NCBI RefSeq assembly: GCF_000246945.1
Contig: NZ_BAEX01000029.1
Span: forward strand, 1-34,573
Direction: 5' to 3'
DNA length: 34,573 bases
Source of the DNA: Myroides injenensis M09-0166
Lineage (GTDB): Bacteria; Bacteroidota; Bacteroidia; Flavobacteriales; Flavobacteriaceae
In this document: piece after piece, positions 8,708-16,181 of the stretch
Numbering within the stretch: position 1 is the first letter of the stretch
Layout of the letters: each line of letters begins with the position of its first letter
The notes under the pieces: model-generated
Told to the model about the DNA's origin: nothing
Database searches by the model: none
The model's input: only the letters and a program-made list of their open reading frames with translations
Position numbers and translations under genes: made by a program

Positions 8708-9651
8708 TTACTTTTCAATGACTTAATAATTAATAAAATAAAATATCCACCTCCTATTAGATTGATGAGAACACTTAAGCTATGTCTATAATTAAGAAAG
8801 TGTTCAATACTAAATTGAGCAACTAATAGAAGGATTAGTGTTATTCCAATTGCTAATCCAATTGTTTCTTTGTGAGCAGAACTACGAGATAATTTATAAC
8901 TGATATTTGAGATAAATACACCTACAAACGTTATAGGACCTATCAGAGCAGTAGAGACAGCAACTAATACAGATATTCCTAATAATTGTTTTCTAGCAAT
9001 TTTATCATAATTAACACCTAGACTAAAAGATGTTTCTCGCCCAAGACTAAGGATATTTAAGTATTTAAAACTCCGAAAAAGATAAATGAATACTAAAAAT
9101 GTAATTCCAAAAGACATTAATAATGTGTCAGTAGAAGTTCTATTTAAAGAGGCAAATACAGCTCCTTGGATATAACCATACTCATTAGGATCAATTGTCA
9201 TTTGTAGAAATTGTGTAGAGGTATTGAAAAAAATACCTAATACTAATCCTATTAATAGAATAAAGTAAACGTTTCTTTTTTTATTCCTAAATAGAAAAAT
9301 GTATAATAGAAAGGAATAAACTACCATTAGGATAACTGCAAAAATAAACCCCCAACTTTTAGAACGGAATATGTCGCTTTCAGAACCTAATATTATTAAC
9401 ATTATTACTTGAGAGAATACATAAAGGTGTTCATATCCCATCAGTGATGGAGTGAGGATTTTATTTGATGAAATTGTCTGAAAGACAATTGTGGAGTAAG
9501 CTATAGTAATGCTAACTAATATTATTGTACAAAGTCTTTGTAATCTATTCAGCAATATAAAATCATTTGAAAAATCTATTTTATAAGTGGCGAATATACT
9601 GACAAGAACTATTGCTAGTAGAGCGATTATAATTTGTCTTAAATATCTCAT
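8704..9651 (-). CDS. FecCD-family iron-siderophore permease (FatC/YclO-like)
   Basis: A 315-residue protein with about 9-10 hydrophobic helices. FecCD marks include GPITFVGVFISNISYKLSRS near 238-257 and LGRETSFSLGVNY near 205-217. It pairs with the neighbouring permease to form the inner-membrane channel. Its start overlaps the other permease gene stop by 4 bp and its end overlaps the ATPase start by 4 bp. Confidence 0.9.
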   Translation of the reverse strand: MRYLRQIIIALLAIVLVSIFATYKIDFSNDFILLNRLQRLCTIILVSITIAYSTIVFQTISSNKILTPSLMGYEHLYVFSQVIMLIILGSESDIFRSKSWGFIFAVILMVVYSFLLYIFLFRNKKRNVYFILLIGLVLGIFFNTSTQFLQMTIDPNEYGYIQGAVFASLNRTSTDTLLMSFGITFLVFIYLFRSFKYLNILSLGRETSFSLGVNYDKIARKQLLGISVLVAVSTALIGPITFVGVFISNISYKLSRSSAHKETIGLAIGITLILLLVAQFSIEHFLNYRHSLSVLINLIGGGYFILLIIKSLKSK

Positions 9652-10634
9652 CGATTTTTCTTTATTAGGATGAATAAAAAGATTAATGCTCCTACTGAAC
9701 CTATAATCATACTAGTTGGTATCTCATAAGGAGCAATAATAACTCTACCTATTATATCGCATAGTACTAATGCAATAGAACCAAAACAGGCAATAAAAGG
9801 AAGGTTTTTATGGGCATCATCACCATAAATGAGAGAGACAAGATTAGGAATAATAAGATCTATAAATGGAATTGTACCTACAGTTAAGATAGTTGTGCTA
9901 ACCATAATAGAGGTTAATAGTAACCCTATATTGACAATTGTAGTATAATTAACGCCAATGTTTTGTGAGAAAGCTTTCCCTAATGCTACTATAGTAAATT
10001 TACGAGCATAGAGGTAACAAATAATTCCTAAAGGGAAAATGAGATAGATTATTTCATATTGACCTTGCATAGACTGTGCAAAATTTCCTACCATCCAACT
10101 TTCCATATTCTGAATGATATTAAGCTCTACACCAATAATATTTGCAATTGAATTTAAAATATAACCATACATAACGCCTAAGACGGGAATCATAATAGTT
10201 TGTCTTTTTACAATTCGTCTTATTGAAAACGTAAATATCGCTGTTAGTCCAAAACAAAAAACTACACCAAATAGTAATTTGAGAAGCATATTTTCACCTG
10301 GGAAAAGGAAAAGTCCAAAGAGGATACCTAATTTTGCTGCATCCAATGTACCAGCAGTAGTAGGCGAGATAAACTTATTCTGAGATATTTGTTGTAATAT
10401 CACTCCACATATTGAAAGTCCTGCTCCTGTAAGTACCAATGTAATTGTACGTGGGATTCTGCTAATGAGTAATAAGTCAGATTGAATATTACCAGTATAT
10501 AGCTTTTTAAATTCAAATCCTTTAACTCCAACAAAAACGGATAGAATACATATCACAAACAAGCAAAGGAGTAGTAAGAATAGACTTGTTTTTTTATTTA
10601 ATAAACTGTTATTGATTTTAAGTGTAGTATTCAT
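9648..10634 (-). CDS. FecCD-family iron-siderophore permease (FatD/YclN-like)
   Basis: A 328-residue permease with about 9-10 helices. It carries FecCD family signatures SRIPRTITLVLTGAGLSICG near 57-76, GTLDAAKLGILFGL near 95-108 and VGTIPFIDLIIPNLVSLIYG near 250-270. It is the promoter-proximal gene of the importer operon. Upstream lie a TAATTTTG box, a dyad over that box and the motif shared with the efflux operon. No TonB-dependent outer-membrane receptor gene is in the cluster or elsewhere in the window, so the receptor must be encoded elsewhere. Confidence 0.9.
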   Translation of the reverse strand: MNTTLKINNSLLNKKTSLFLLLLCLFVICILSVFVGVKGFEFKKLYTGNIQSDLLLISRIPRTITLVLTGAGLSICGVILQQISQNKFISPTTAGTLDAAKLGILFGLFLFPGENMLLKLLFGVVFCFGLTAIFTFSIRRIVKRQTIMIPVLGVMYGYILNSIANIIGVELNIIQNMESWMVGNFAQSMQGQYEIIYLIFPLGIICYLYARKFTIVALGKAFSQNIGVNYTTIVNIGLLLTSIMVSTTILTVGTIPFIDLIIPNLVSLIYGDDAHKNLPFIACFGSIALVLCDIIGRVIIAPYEIPTSMIIGSVGALIFLFILIKKNR

Positions 10635-10645
10635 TAACTTATTTA

Positions 10646-10665
10646 GTCTTATTCAAAATTAAGAC
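10646..10665 (-). promoter_or_regulatory. Importer promoter: -7 box within a GTCTTA-N8-TAAGAC dyad
   Basis: The minus strand carries TAATTTTG (10654-10661), 20 bp before the importer ATG. It lies between the arms of a perfect 6-bp inverted repeat, GTCTTA (10646-10651) and TAAGAC (10660-10665). The dyad over the core promoter is a good place for a metal-responsive repressor. The repressor is not identified. Confidence 0.5.
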
Positions 10666-10707
10666 AGCGAAATTACTTTTGTAATAGAATATTTATTTTA
10701 CATAACG

Positions 10708-10733
10708 AGCCAAAAGTTTGCTCATTCAGGACA
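10708..10733 (-). promoter_or_regulatory. Shared upstream motif, importer copy
   Basis: This partner of 6669-6694 has identical AGCC and ATTCAGGACA ends with six further matches in the 12-bp middle. The ATTCAGGACA block starts 90 bp upstream of the importer start codon and the motif lies 47 bp beyond the -7 box. It lies in the divergent region facing the AraC gene, which fits autoregulated or neighbour-acting AraC control. Confidence 0.5.
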
Positions 10734-10829
10734 AATAGGTGTTTTTAATGCCTTTTTGTATTTAAGTTTTAAATTTATCGGAGTACTTATAAATAAAAGG
10801 AAAAATATTAAAGTGACGATCTGTTTTCC

Positions 10830-10848
10830 TAATCTAAGTGTTAGATAA
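10830..10848. promoter_or_regulatory. Dyad upstream of the AraC gene
   Basis: An inverted repeat TAATCTAA-GTG-TTAGATAA (perfect over ATCTAA/TTAGAT), 50-68 bp before the AraC -7 box. It is a possible operator; the AT-rich background lowers its weight. Confidence 0.3.
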
Positions 10849-10897
10849 GAATAGAATTAATTGAAAGTGAATTATAAATAATAAAACTATTATTTAC

Positions 10898-10905
10898 TAA
10901 TTTTG
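10898..10905 (+). promoter_or_regulatory. -7 box of the AraC gene, leaderless type
   Basis: TAATTTTG ends only 5 bp before the ATG at 10911. With a start site about 7 bp after the box, the mRNA would have essentially no 5' leader. Confidence 0.55.
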
Positions 10906-10910
10906 GACAT

Positions 10911-11699
10911 ATGAGCAGTATTAGAGAATTAAATGAAAAAATAGATTCATTTCCAACTTCAATATTATTATTGAAGCAACAATTGGAACAGAAGTTGCCA
11001 AAACATAAACATGGTAAGGGGCAATTATTACTTGTATTTGGTGGTATAGCTTATTTACAGACAAAAGAAAAAGATTATTATATTCCATCTAATCATTATA
11101 TCTGGATTCCCAAAAAATACACACATTGTTTAATGTTTAATTCTCAAGATTTACATATTATAAATATTTATTTTCCTGATAATAGCGATTCAAGTAATTC
11201 TTTTTATGATGAGCTAGGCATCTACCCCGTTAGTAAGTTACTGTTAGAAATGCTTAAGTTTAGTGATAGTTGGAGTGGTAATTTTTATCGTGGTTCTTGG
11301 GAGTATGAATATTTAACAACGTTAAAACATTTGCTTCCTAAAGAAAATTTGAGAAAATTTTCAATTCAACTACCAACTACAGAAGATGTAAAGCTCAATG
11401 CAGTTATAGATTTTATAAAAGAGAACTTAAATGAAACGCTGACATTAGAAATGACGGCAACCAAGTTTGGGGTTAGTATACGTAGCCTAACAAGAATGTT
11501 TCAGAACAAACTCCATATTTCCTTTATTCAATATGTCAAAATGCTCCGAGTTATACGAGCAATGGAAATATTAAAAGATACCGACATGACGGTTAGTGAA
11601 GTGGCGTATGAGGTGGGATATTCAAGTCTATCTGCTTTTAGTAATACTTTTCTTGTTTTGACGAATATGCGACCTTCTGAATTCAAAGCTATATTATAG
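10911..11699 (+). CDS. AraC-family regulator of the siderophore importer region
   Basis: A 262-residue AraC-type regulator. The N-terminal half has a cupin-like effector domain with LPKHKHGKGQLLLVFGG near residues 29-45 and IPKKYTHCLMF near 67-77. The C-terminal part (about 160-262) is a two-HTH AraC DNA-binding domain, with TLEMTATKFGVSIRSLTRMF in the first HTH and MTVSEVAYEVGYSSLSAFSN, including the usual GYSSLSAFSNTF pattern, in the second. It is divergent from the siderophore importer, an arrangement typical of siderophore-sensing AraC activators. The effector is unknown. The shared motif at 10708 and 6669 is its most likely target, by inference. Confidence 0.88.
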   Translation: MSSIRELNEKIDSFPTSILLLKQQLEQKLPKHKHGKGQLLLVFGGIAYLQTKEKDYYIPSNHYIWIPKKYTHCLMFNSQDLHIINIYFPDNSDSSNSFYDELGIYPVSKLLLEMLKFSDSWSGNFYRGSWEYEYLTTLKHLLPKENLRKFSIQLPTTEDVKLNAVIDFIKENLNETLTLEMTATKFGVSIRSLTRMFQNKLHISFIQYVKMLRVIRAMEILKDTDMTVSEVAYEVGYSSLSAFSNTFLVLTNMRPSEFKAIL

Positions 11700-12047
11700 G
11701 AATGACTTAAGGATTTAAGCGAATTGATTTTTAATAATATTTTCATCACTAAAAAATAGTAAGTAAAAACTGTTGTTTTTTGGTGAGAGTGCCACTTTAA
11801 AGCTAGTATCAATAAATCTATAAAAGTTAATTCTTTAACTCTGTCTAGAGATTTTATTAGTTTGAGGGAGATGTATTGAAACCATCTTATGATAGTGTTG
11901 ACGTATTCACACATGTAATCACATCGTATTCAAATGTTTAGTTTTTATAATATAAACGTTTTGTAATGTGTCGAGCTATTTATTTGGGTAGCTAATTAAG
12001 CAAGCACATGAGATTGATAGAAATACAATTATAGGGAAGATTGAATC
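11700..12047. other. Intergenic stretch between the AraC gene and recR
   Basis: I see no convincing gene, terminator or repeat here. The open frame on the minus strand (11528-11914) overlaps the AraC gene antisense, is not recognisable and is probably chance. The stretch ends at the recR promoter. Confidence 0.5.
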
Positions 12048-12076
12048 TTGAGAAAATACTAAATTTTGTATCTTTG
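12048..12076 (+). promoter_or_regulatory. recR promoter, leaderless type
   Basis: TTG (12048-12050), an 18-bp spacer and TATCTTTG (12069-12076), 4 bp before the recR ATG. The match to the Bacteroidota promoter is full, and the position implies a leaderless mRNA. It also shows that the in-frame TTG at 12066 cannot be the start, since it precedes the transcription start. Confidence 0.7.
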
Positions 12077-12080
12077 CAAA

Positions 12081-12701
12081 ATGGAATTTCCTTCAAAGTT
12101 ATTAGAAAAAGCAGTAGAAGAGATATCACAACTTCCGGGGATAGGTAAGCGTACTGCATTGCGTTTGATGTTGCATATTTTGAAACAGCCAGAAGAACAA
12201 ACTGTTCGTTTGGCTGAAGCTCTTGTAAGTATGCGTAAAGACATTATATTTTGTAAAAGCTGTCATAATATTTCTGATAAAGAGATTTGTGATATTTGTA
12301 ATAATCTAACTCGTGATCATCAGACAATTTGCGTTGTTGAAGATGTAAGAGATGTAATGGCGTTAGAGAACACTCAATTATTCAAAGGGATTTACCATGT
12401 GCTAGGTGGTAAGATTTCGCCAATAGATGGTATAGGACCAAGTCAATTGAATATCACTTCTCTAATAGAAAAAGTACAACAAGGTGAAGTAAAGGAAATT
12501 ATATTTGCTTTAAGTTCTACTATGGAGGGAGATACTACTAATTTTTATATTTACAAACAAATTAAAAGTTTTGAGATAATAACTTCTACTATTGCTAGAG
12601 GGATTGCTGTGGGAGATGAATTAGAGTATGCTGATGAAGTTACATTGGGAAGGAGTTTGTTGCATAGAGTACCTTTCGAAAATGCCTTTAAAATGCTTTA
12701 A
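12081..12701 (+). CDS. recR: Recombination mediator protein RecR
   Basis: A 206-residue RecR. With RecO/RecF it loads RecA onto SSB-covered single-stranded DNA at gaps. The N-terminal helix-hairpin-helix motif is [12 protein letters not shown] (18-29), the C4 zinc finger has Cys58, 61, 70 and 73, and the Toprim domain follows with [13 protein letters not shown] near 84-96. The C-terminal segment [20 protein letters not shown] (about 173-192) is the conserved family ending. The start at 12081 fits the usual N-terminus ([12 protein letters not shown]) and the promoter. It stands alone and is followed by a terminator. Confidence 0.96.
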   Translation: MEFPSKLLEKAVEEISQLPGIGKRTALRLMLHILKQPEEQTVRLAEALVSMRKDIIFCKSCHNISDKEICDICNNLTRDHQTICVVEDVRDVMALENTQLFKGIYHVLGGKISPIDGIGPSQLNITSLIEKVQQGEVKEIIFALSSTMEGDTTNFYIYKQIKSFEIITSTIARGIAVGDELEYADEVTLGRSLLHRVPFENAFKML

Positions 12702-12720
12702 AAAGATATTTTACTACTGT

Positions 12721-12758
12721 AAAAAGGAGAATGATCTACAAAGAACATTCTCCTTTTT
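12721..12758 (+). terminator. recR terminator
   Basis: A 13-bp stem (12721-12733 with 12746-12758, arm AAAAAGGAGAATG), a 12-nt loop and a T-run, 19 bp after the recR stop. Confidence 0.9.
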
Positions 12759-12870
12759 TTATTGGAAATAATAGGTTCTTGTTATTGTATTAAGAATTAA
12801 CAAGGAAGTTTATTTACAGTCATTCTTACATTTAGAATTATTTTAGATAATAGTTTTAACACTAAATTAA

Positions 12871-12900
12871 TTGTTAGACGAGTCTAATTATGTAATTTTG
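12871..12900 (+). promoter_or_regulatory. feoAB promoter with a palindrome in its spacer
   Basis: TTG (12871-12873), a 19-bp spacer and TAATTTTG (12893-12900), 20 bp before feoA. The spacer holds the perfect inverted repeat TTAGAC-GA-GTCTAA (12874-12887). A palindrome between the -33 and -7 elements is a classic repressor position. Iron or manganese repressors of the DtxR/MntR type, or Fur, are the natural candidates. Confidence 0.7.
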
Positions 12901-12920
12901 TATATCTAAACAAAAAATAA

Positions 12921-13157
12921 ATGAATCTATCGGAATTGCAAAAAGGCGTAAAAGCAAAGATCAAAGGAATTAAACGTGGATGTCATCGCGAAGTTCATCA
13001 ACGTTTTTTGGACTTGGGCTTTGTACCTGGGGCTTTAATTACTGTGCATAATGTTAGTCCATTAAAGGATCCAGTAGCATATTCCATATATAATACCATT
13101 ATCTCATTGAGAAAAGAAGATGCAGAAATGGTAATGATTGAAATAGATGACAACTAA
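12921..13157 (+). CDS. feoA: Ferrous iron transport protein A
   Basis: A 78-residue SH3-like FeoA protein, the small cytoplasmic partner of FeoB. Recognisable features are the basic segment GVKAKIKGIKRGCHREVHQR (about 9-28), the RFLDLGFVPGALITVHNVSP strand pattern (about 28-47), and a glycine-poor C-terminal strand ending in EDAEMVMIEI. It lies 25 bp upstream of feoB in the same operon. Confidence 0.93.
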   Translation: MNLSELQKGVKAKIKGIKRGCHREVHQRFLDLGFVPGALITVHNVSPLKDPVAYSIYNTIISLRKEDAEMVMIEIDDN

Positions 13158-13164
13158 ATAATTA

Positions 13165-13173
13165 AGGAAGGAG
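13165..13173 (+). promoter_or_regulatory. Strong Shine-Dalgarno-like site before feoB
   Basis: AGGAAGGAG ends 9 nt before the feoB ATG. Such sites are rare in this phylum, where most starts in this window have none. Confidence 0.5.
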
Positions 13174-13182
13174 AACATCATT

Positions 13183-15360
13183 ATGGCCAAATCAGCCTGT
13201 GATATTTGTGATTTAAATGCGGCAGCAGAACTAAAAAAGTTAGGAGATTTATCAGGTAACTTTGATTACTCTATAGCTTTGGCTGGAAATCCAAATACTG
13301 GTAAGAGTACCATTTTTAATGCCTTAACAGGATTAAAACAACATACTGGAAACTGGCCTGGTAAAACAGTTACTAGAGCAGAAGGTAGTTTCCAATTTAA
13401 AGATAATAAATATAAAATCATCGATTTACCAGGAACGTATTCTTTGATGTCTACTTCAGAAGATGAAGAGGTGGCAAGGGACTTTATTCTATTTGGTAAA
13501 CCAGATGTGACTGTGGTAGTAGTCGATGCGGGTAGATTAGAGCGTCACTTAAGTTTGGTAGTACAGATTCAAGAGATTACTAATAAGGTAGTCGTTTGTC
13601 TAAACTTAATGGATGAAGCGAGAAGACATGGAGTGGAGATAGATGTACGAGGTTTATCAAAAGATTTAGGCGTACCAGTAATTCCTACATCAGCTAGAAA
13701 TAAAGAGGGAATTACAGATTTGTTATTAGCTATTGACTTAGTAGCTACTGGGAAGTATGTCCCAGAACAAAAAACTATTAGTGGAATATCTGGTGAATCA
13801 CGTAAAGCAGTTAAAGACGTTGCAACTGAATTATTAAATTTAGATGCGCAATTACCTAGTCCATCATGGATTGCAATGCGTTTAATACAACAAGATAAAA
13901 GTATTCAAGCCGCTTTGTTAAATAATACGTTGTCAAGTAAAATAACAAGTAAAAATATTCAACCAATTTTAGATAAAGCACAAAGTTATTATGACTCTTT
14001 GGGGCTAAACTATTCTGATAATGTCGCTGGTGCTATATTTAATCAGGTTTCACAAACAGTTAAAACAACTGTGAAATCAGATGAAAATCAAAGAGCATTT
14101 CGCGTTGATCGTATGATAGATAATATTGTGACGAGTAAACGTTTTGGTTTTCCTATAATGTTATTGTTATTAGGCGGAGTGTTGTGGTTAACTATAATCG
14201 GATCAAATTATCCTTCGTCGGCTCTTTCGTATCTGTTATTAGAAGAATTATATCCGTTTTTGAAAAATGGAGCAGAAAGCTTACATTTTCCATGGTGGTT
14301 GAGTGGTTTTTTGATTGATGGTATTTATTTAGCCACTGCATGGGTGATTGCAGTAATGTTGCCTCCAATGGCTATTTTCTTTCCATTATTTACTCTATTA
14401 GAAGATTTTGGGTATTTACCGCGTGTAGCATTTAACCTTGATAGAATTTTTAAAGGAGCGGGAGCACATGGTAAACAAGCATTAACGATGAGTATGGGAT
14501 TCGGTTGTAATGCTGCAGGTGTTGTGGCAACCCGTATTATTAATAGTCCTAGAGAAAAATTAATAGCGATTATCACAAACAACTTTTCATTGTGTAATGG
14601 GAGATGGCCTACACAGATATTAATGGCAACTATCTTTATCGGTGCACTTGTTCCGAGTTATATGTCACATACTATTTCTACACTAGCTGTAGTAGGGATT
14701 GTTGTTTTAGGTATAGGCTTTACCTTTTTTACTTCATGGTTTTTATCCAAAACGATGTTGAAAGGACAAGCATCCTTTTTTACACTTGAGTTGCCTCCAT
14801 ATCGTCCTCCCAAAGTATTACAAACAATATATACTTCGTTAATTGATAGAACATTAATAGTATTATGGAGGGCTATTGTATTCGCAGCTCCAGCTGGTGC
14901 AGTTATTTGGTTAGTCTGTAATATAATGATAGGAGATAAAAGTATTGCTCTATGGACTATACAGGGTCTAGATCCTATCGCAATGATTATTGGACTGAAT
15001 GGAGTGATTTTATTAGCCTATATCGTTGCTATACCTGCAAATGAAATTGTCATACCTACCATACTGATGTTAACAGCAATGGTATTAGGAGATGCAAGTT
15101 TAGGAGAAGGAGCAGGGGTAATGTTTGAAGTATCAGATGGCGAAATAGCTACGATATTGCATATGGCAGGATGGACAACACTTACGGGAGTTAATTTAAT
15201 GTTGTTCAGTTTATTACACAATCCTTGTAGTACAACTATATACACAATATATAAAGAAACTAATAGTGCTAAGTGGACGACAGTTGCATCTTTATTACCT
15301 GTCGCTTTTGGAATTATTGTTTGTTTTGTTGTTACTCAGGTTTGGCATTTATTTTCTTAA
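13183..15360 (+). CDS. feoB: Ferrous iron transporter FeoB
   Basis: A 725-residue Fe2+ importer. A cytoplasmic GTPase domain comes first: G1 GNPNTGKST (35-43), G2 in NWPGKTVTRAE, G3 DLPGTYS (about 86-92), G4 NLMD (about 145-148). A helical linker follows, then a polytopic membrane domain with two Gate motifs (LPPMAIFFPLFTLLEDFGYL near 395-415 and the second copy near 600-680). MGFGCNAAGV (about 437-446) carries the conserved membrane cysteine. The N-terminal CDIC is a potential metal-binding pair. Length is normal and the protein is intact. It works with FeoA encoded just upstream. Confidence 0.97.
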   Translation: MAKSACDICDLNAAAELKKLGDLSGNFDYSIALAGNPNTGKSTIFNALTGLKQHTGNWPGKTVTRAEGSFQFKDNKYKIIDLPGTYSLMSTSEDEEVARDFILFGKPDVTVVVVDAGRLERHLSLVVQIQEITNKVVVCLNLMDEARRHGVEIDVRGLSKDLGVPVIPTSARNKEGITDLLLAIDLVATGKYVPEQKTISGISGESRKAVKDVATELLNLDAQLPSPSWIAMRLIQQDKSIQAALLNNTLSSKITSKNIQPILDKAQSYYDSLGLNYSDNVAGAIFNQVSQTVKTTVKSDENQRAFRVDRMIDNIVTSKRFGFPIMLLLLGGVLWLTIIGSNYPSSALSYLLLEELYPFLKNGAESLHFPWWLSGFLIDGIYLATAWVIAVMLPPMAIFFPLFTLLEDFGYLPRVAFNLDRIFKGAGAHGKQALTMSMGFGCNAAGVVATRIINSPREKLIAIITNNFSLCNGRWPTQILMATIFIGALVPSYMSHTISTLAVVGIVVLGIGFTFFTSWFLSKTMLKGQASFFTLELPPYRPPKVLQTIYTSLIDRTLIVLWRAIVFAAPAGAVIWLVCNIMIGDKSIALWTIQGLDPIAMIIGLNGVILLAYIVAIPANEIVIPTILMLTAMVLGDASLGEGAGVMFEVSDGEIATILHMAGWTTLTGVNLMLFSLLHNPCSTTIYTIYKETNSAKWTTVASLLPVAFGIIVCFVVTQVWHLFS

Positions 15361-15376
15361 TTATAGTTTATTTCAT

Positions 15377-15420
15377 AAAAAATCAGGCTCTTATTTATAC
15401 AAATAAGAGCCTGATTTTTT
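15377..15420. terminator. Bidirectional terminator between feoB and the SanA-like gene
   Basis: A perfect 20-bp stem (15377-15396 with 15401-15420) with loop ATAC, A-tract on one side and T-tract on the other. It serves both convergent genes, and its last base overlaps the stop codon of the minus-strand gene. Confidence 0.95.
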
Positions 15421-16067
15421 TATGAAACTTCTTGATTACCTATTTCAATCGGTTCTCCAAGAAACTTTGGTTTTTTATCAAATATTTTGTCTAATAATAG
15501 TTTTACTCTAGCAAATTTCTCACGGAGCATTGTTTTAAAACCATACTTTGTAGTAACATCTTCTGCATTGTATCCAACAGTATTTAGATTCAAATAATTA
15601 CCAATATAAACAGCTCTAGCATTGTGAAAAGGTTGGGAAATTATTGTAAAACTATCTTTGCCAAAAATAGCTTTCATTCGATATACAGAATCTAATGTGC
15701 GAAGACCTGCGTAGTCCATATAAATATGATCTTCTGGTACACCATTTTCTATAAGAGCTTGTTTCATATCTTCTGGTTCATTGTAATCAGATCTACTGTT
15801 GTCTCCACTTACAACGATATAATTTATTTTACCTGCCTTATATAAATCAGTGGTGGCTTTTATGCGATAACTAAAATAATAATTGATAAACCCTCCTTTT
15901 AAATATTTAGTAGTTCCTAATACAATGCCAACGTCATTATGTGGAATGTCATTAGTGTTATCAAAAAGTTGATCTTTTGTACTGCTTCTTACTGTATAAT
16001 CGGCAAATAAAATAATTCCTATAATTACAATAATTCCAACTAATACTATTTTTACTATTTTTCTCAT
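15420..16067 (-). CDS. SanA-like DUF218 membrane protein
   Basis: A 215-residue protein with one N-terminal membrane helix (residues 6-24) and a DUF218 domain. Visible motifs are DVGIVLGTTKYLKGGFINYY (about 45-64), YIVVSGDNSRSDYNEPEDMK (about 83-102) and TIISQPFHNARAVYIGNYLN (about 140-159). The closest known type is E. coli SanA (vancomycin exclusion at high temperature). DUF218 proteins are envelope-associated; the biochemical activity of SanA is not settled. It is monocistronic and convergent with feoB. Confidence 0.8.
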   Translation of the reverse strand: MRKIVKIVLVGIIVIIGIILFADYTVRSSTKDQLFDNTNDIPHNDVGIVLGTTKYLKGGFINYYFSYRIKATTDLYKAGKINYIVVSGDNSRSDYNEPEDMKQALIENGVPEDHIYMDYAGLRTLDSVYRMKAIFGKDSFTIISQPFHNARAVYIGNYLNLNTVGYNAEDVTTKYGFKTMLREKFARVKLLLDKIFDKKPKFLGEPIEIGNQEVS

Positions 16068-16151
16068 TTCAATTTTTTATAAAAATAATACTATTTTGGT
16101 TTAAAACTAATACATATAAATAGTGATATTTATAATGGGGATTTAACAAAA

Positions 16152-16181
16152 AAAAAACGTTGATTAATACCAACGTTTTTT
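16152..16181 (-). terminator. Helicase gene terminator overlapping its stop codon
   Basis: An 11-bp stem (16152-16162 with 16171-16181, arm CAACGTTTTTT on the plus strand) followed on the minus strand by 10 Ts. The helicase stop codon (16164-16166) is in the 8-nt loop, and the last coding codons form one arm. Confidence 0.88.

Noticed and set aside
11528-11914. 128-codon ORF on the minus strand
   Set aside because: It overlaps the AraC gene antisense over about half its length, has no promoter box or family likeness, and lies in AT-rich intergenic DNA.
12066-12080. Upstream TTG start for recR
   Set aside because: The TTG overlaps the -7 promoter box, so it is not transcribed in the normal mRNA.
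12059-12244. ORF antisense to recR
   Set aside because: A shadow of recR; no independent evidence.
14325-14582. 85-codon ORF antisense to feoB
   Set aside because: It lies fully inside a conserved membrane domain of FeoB.
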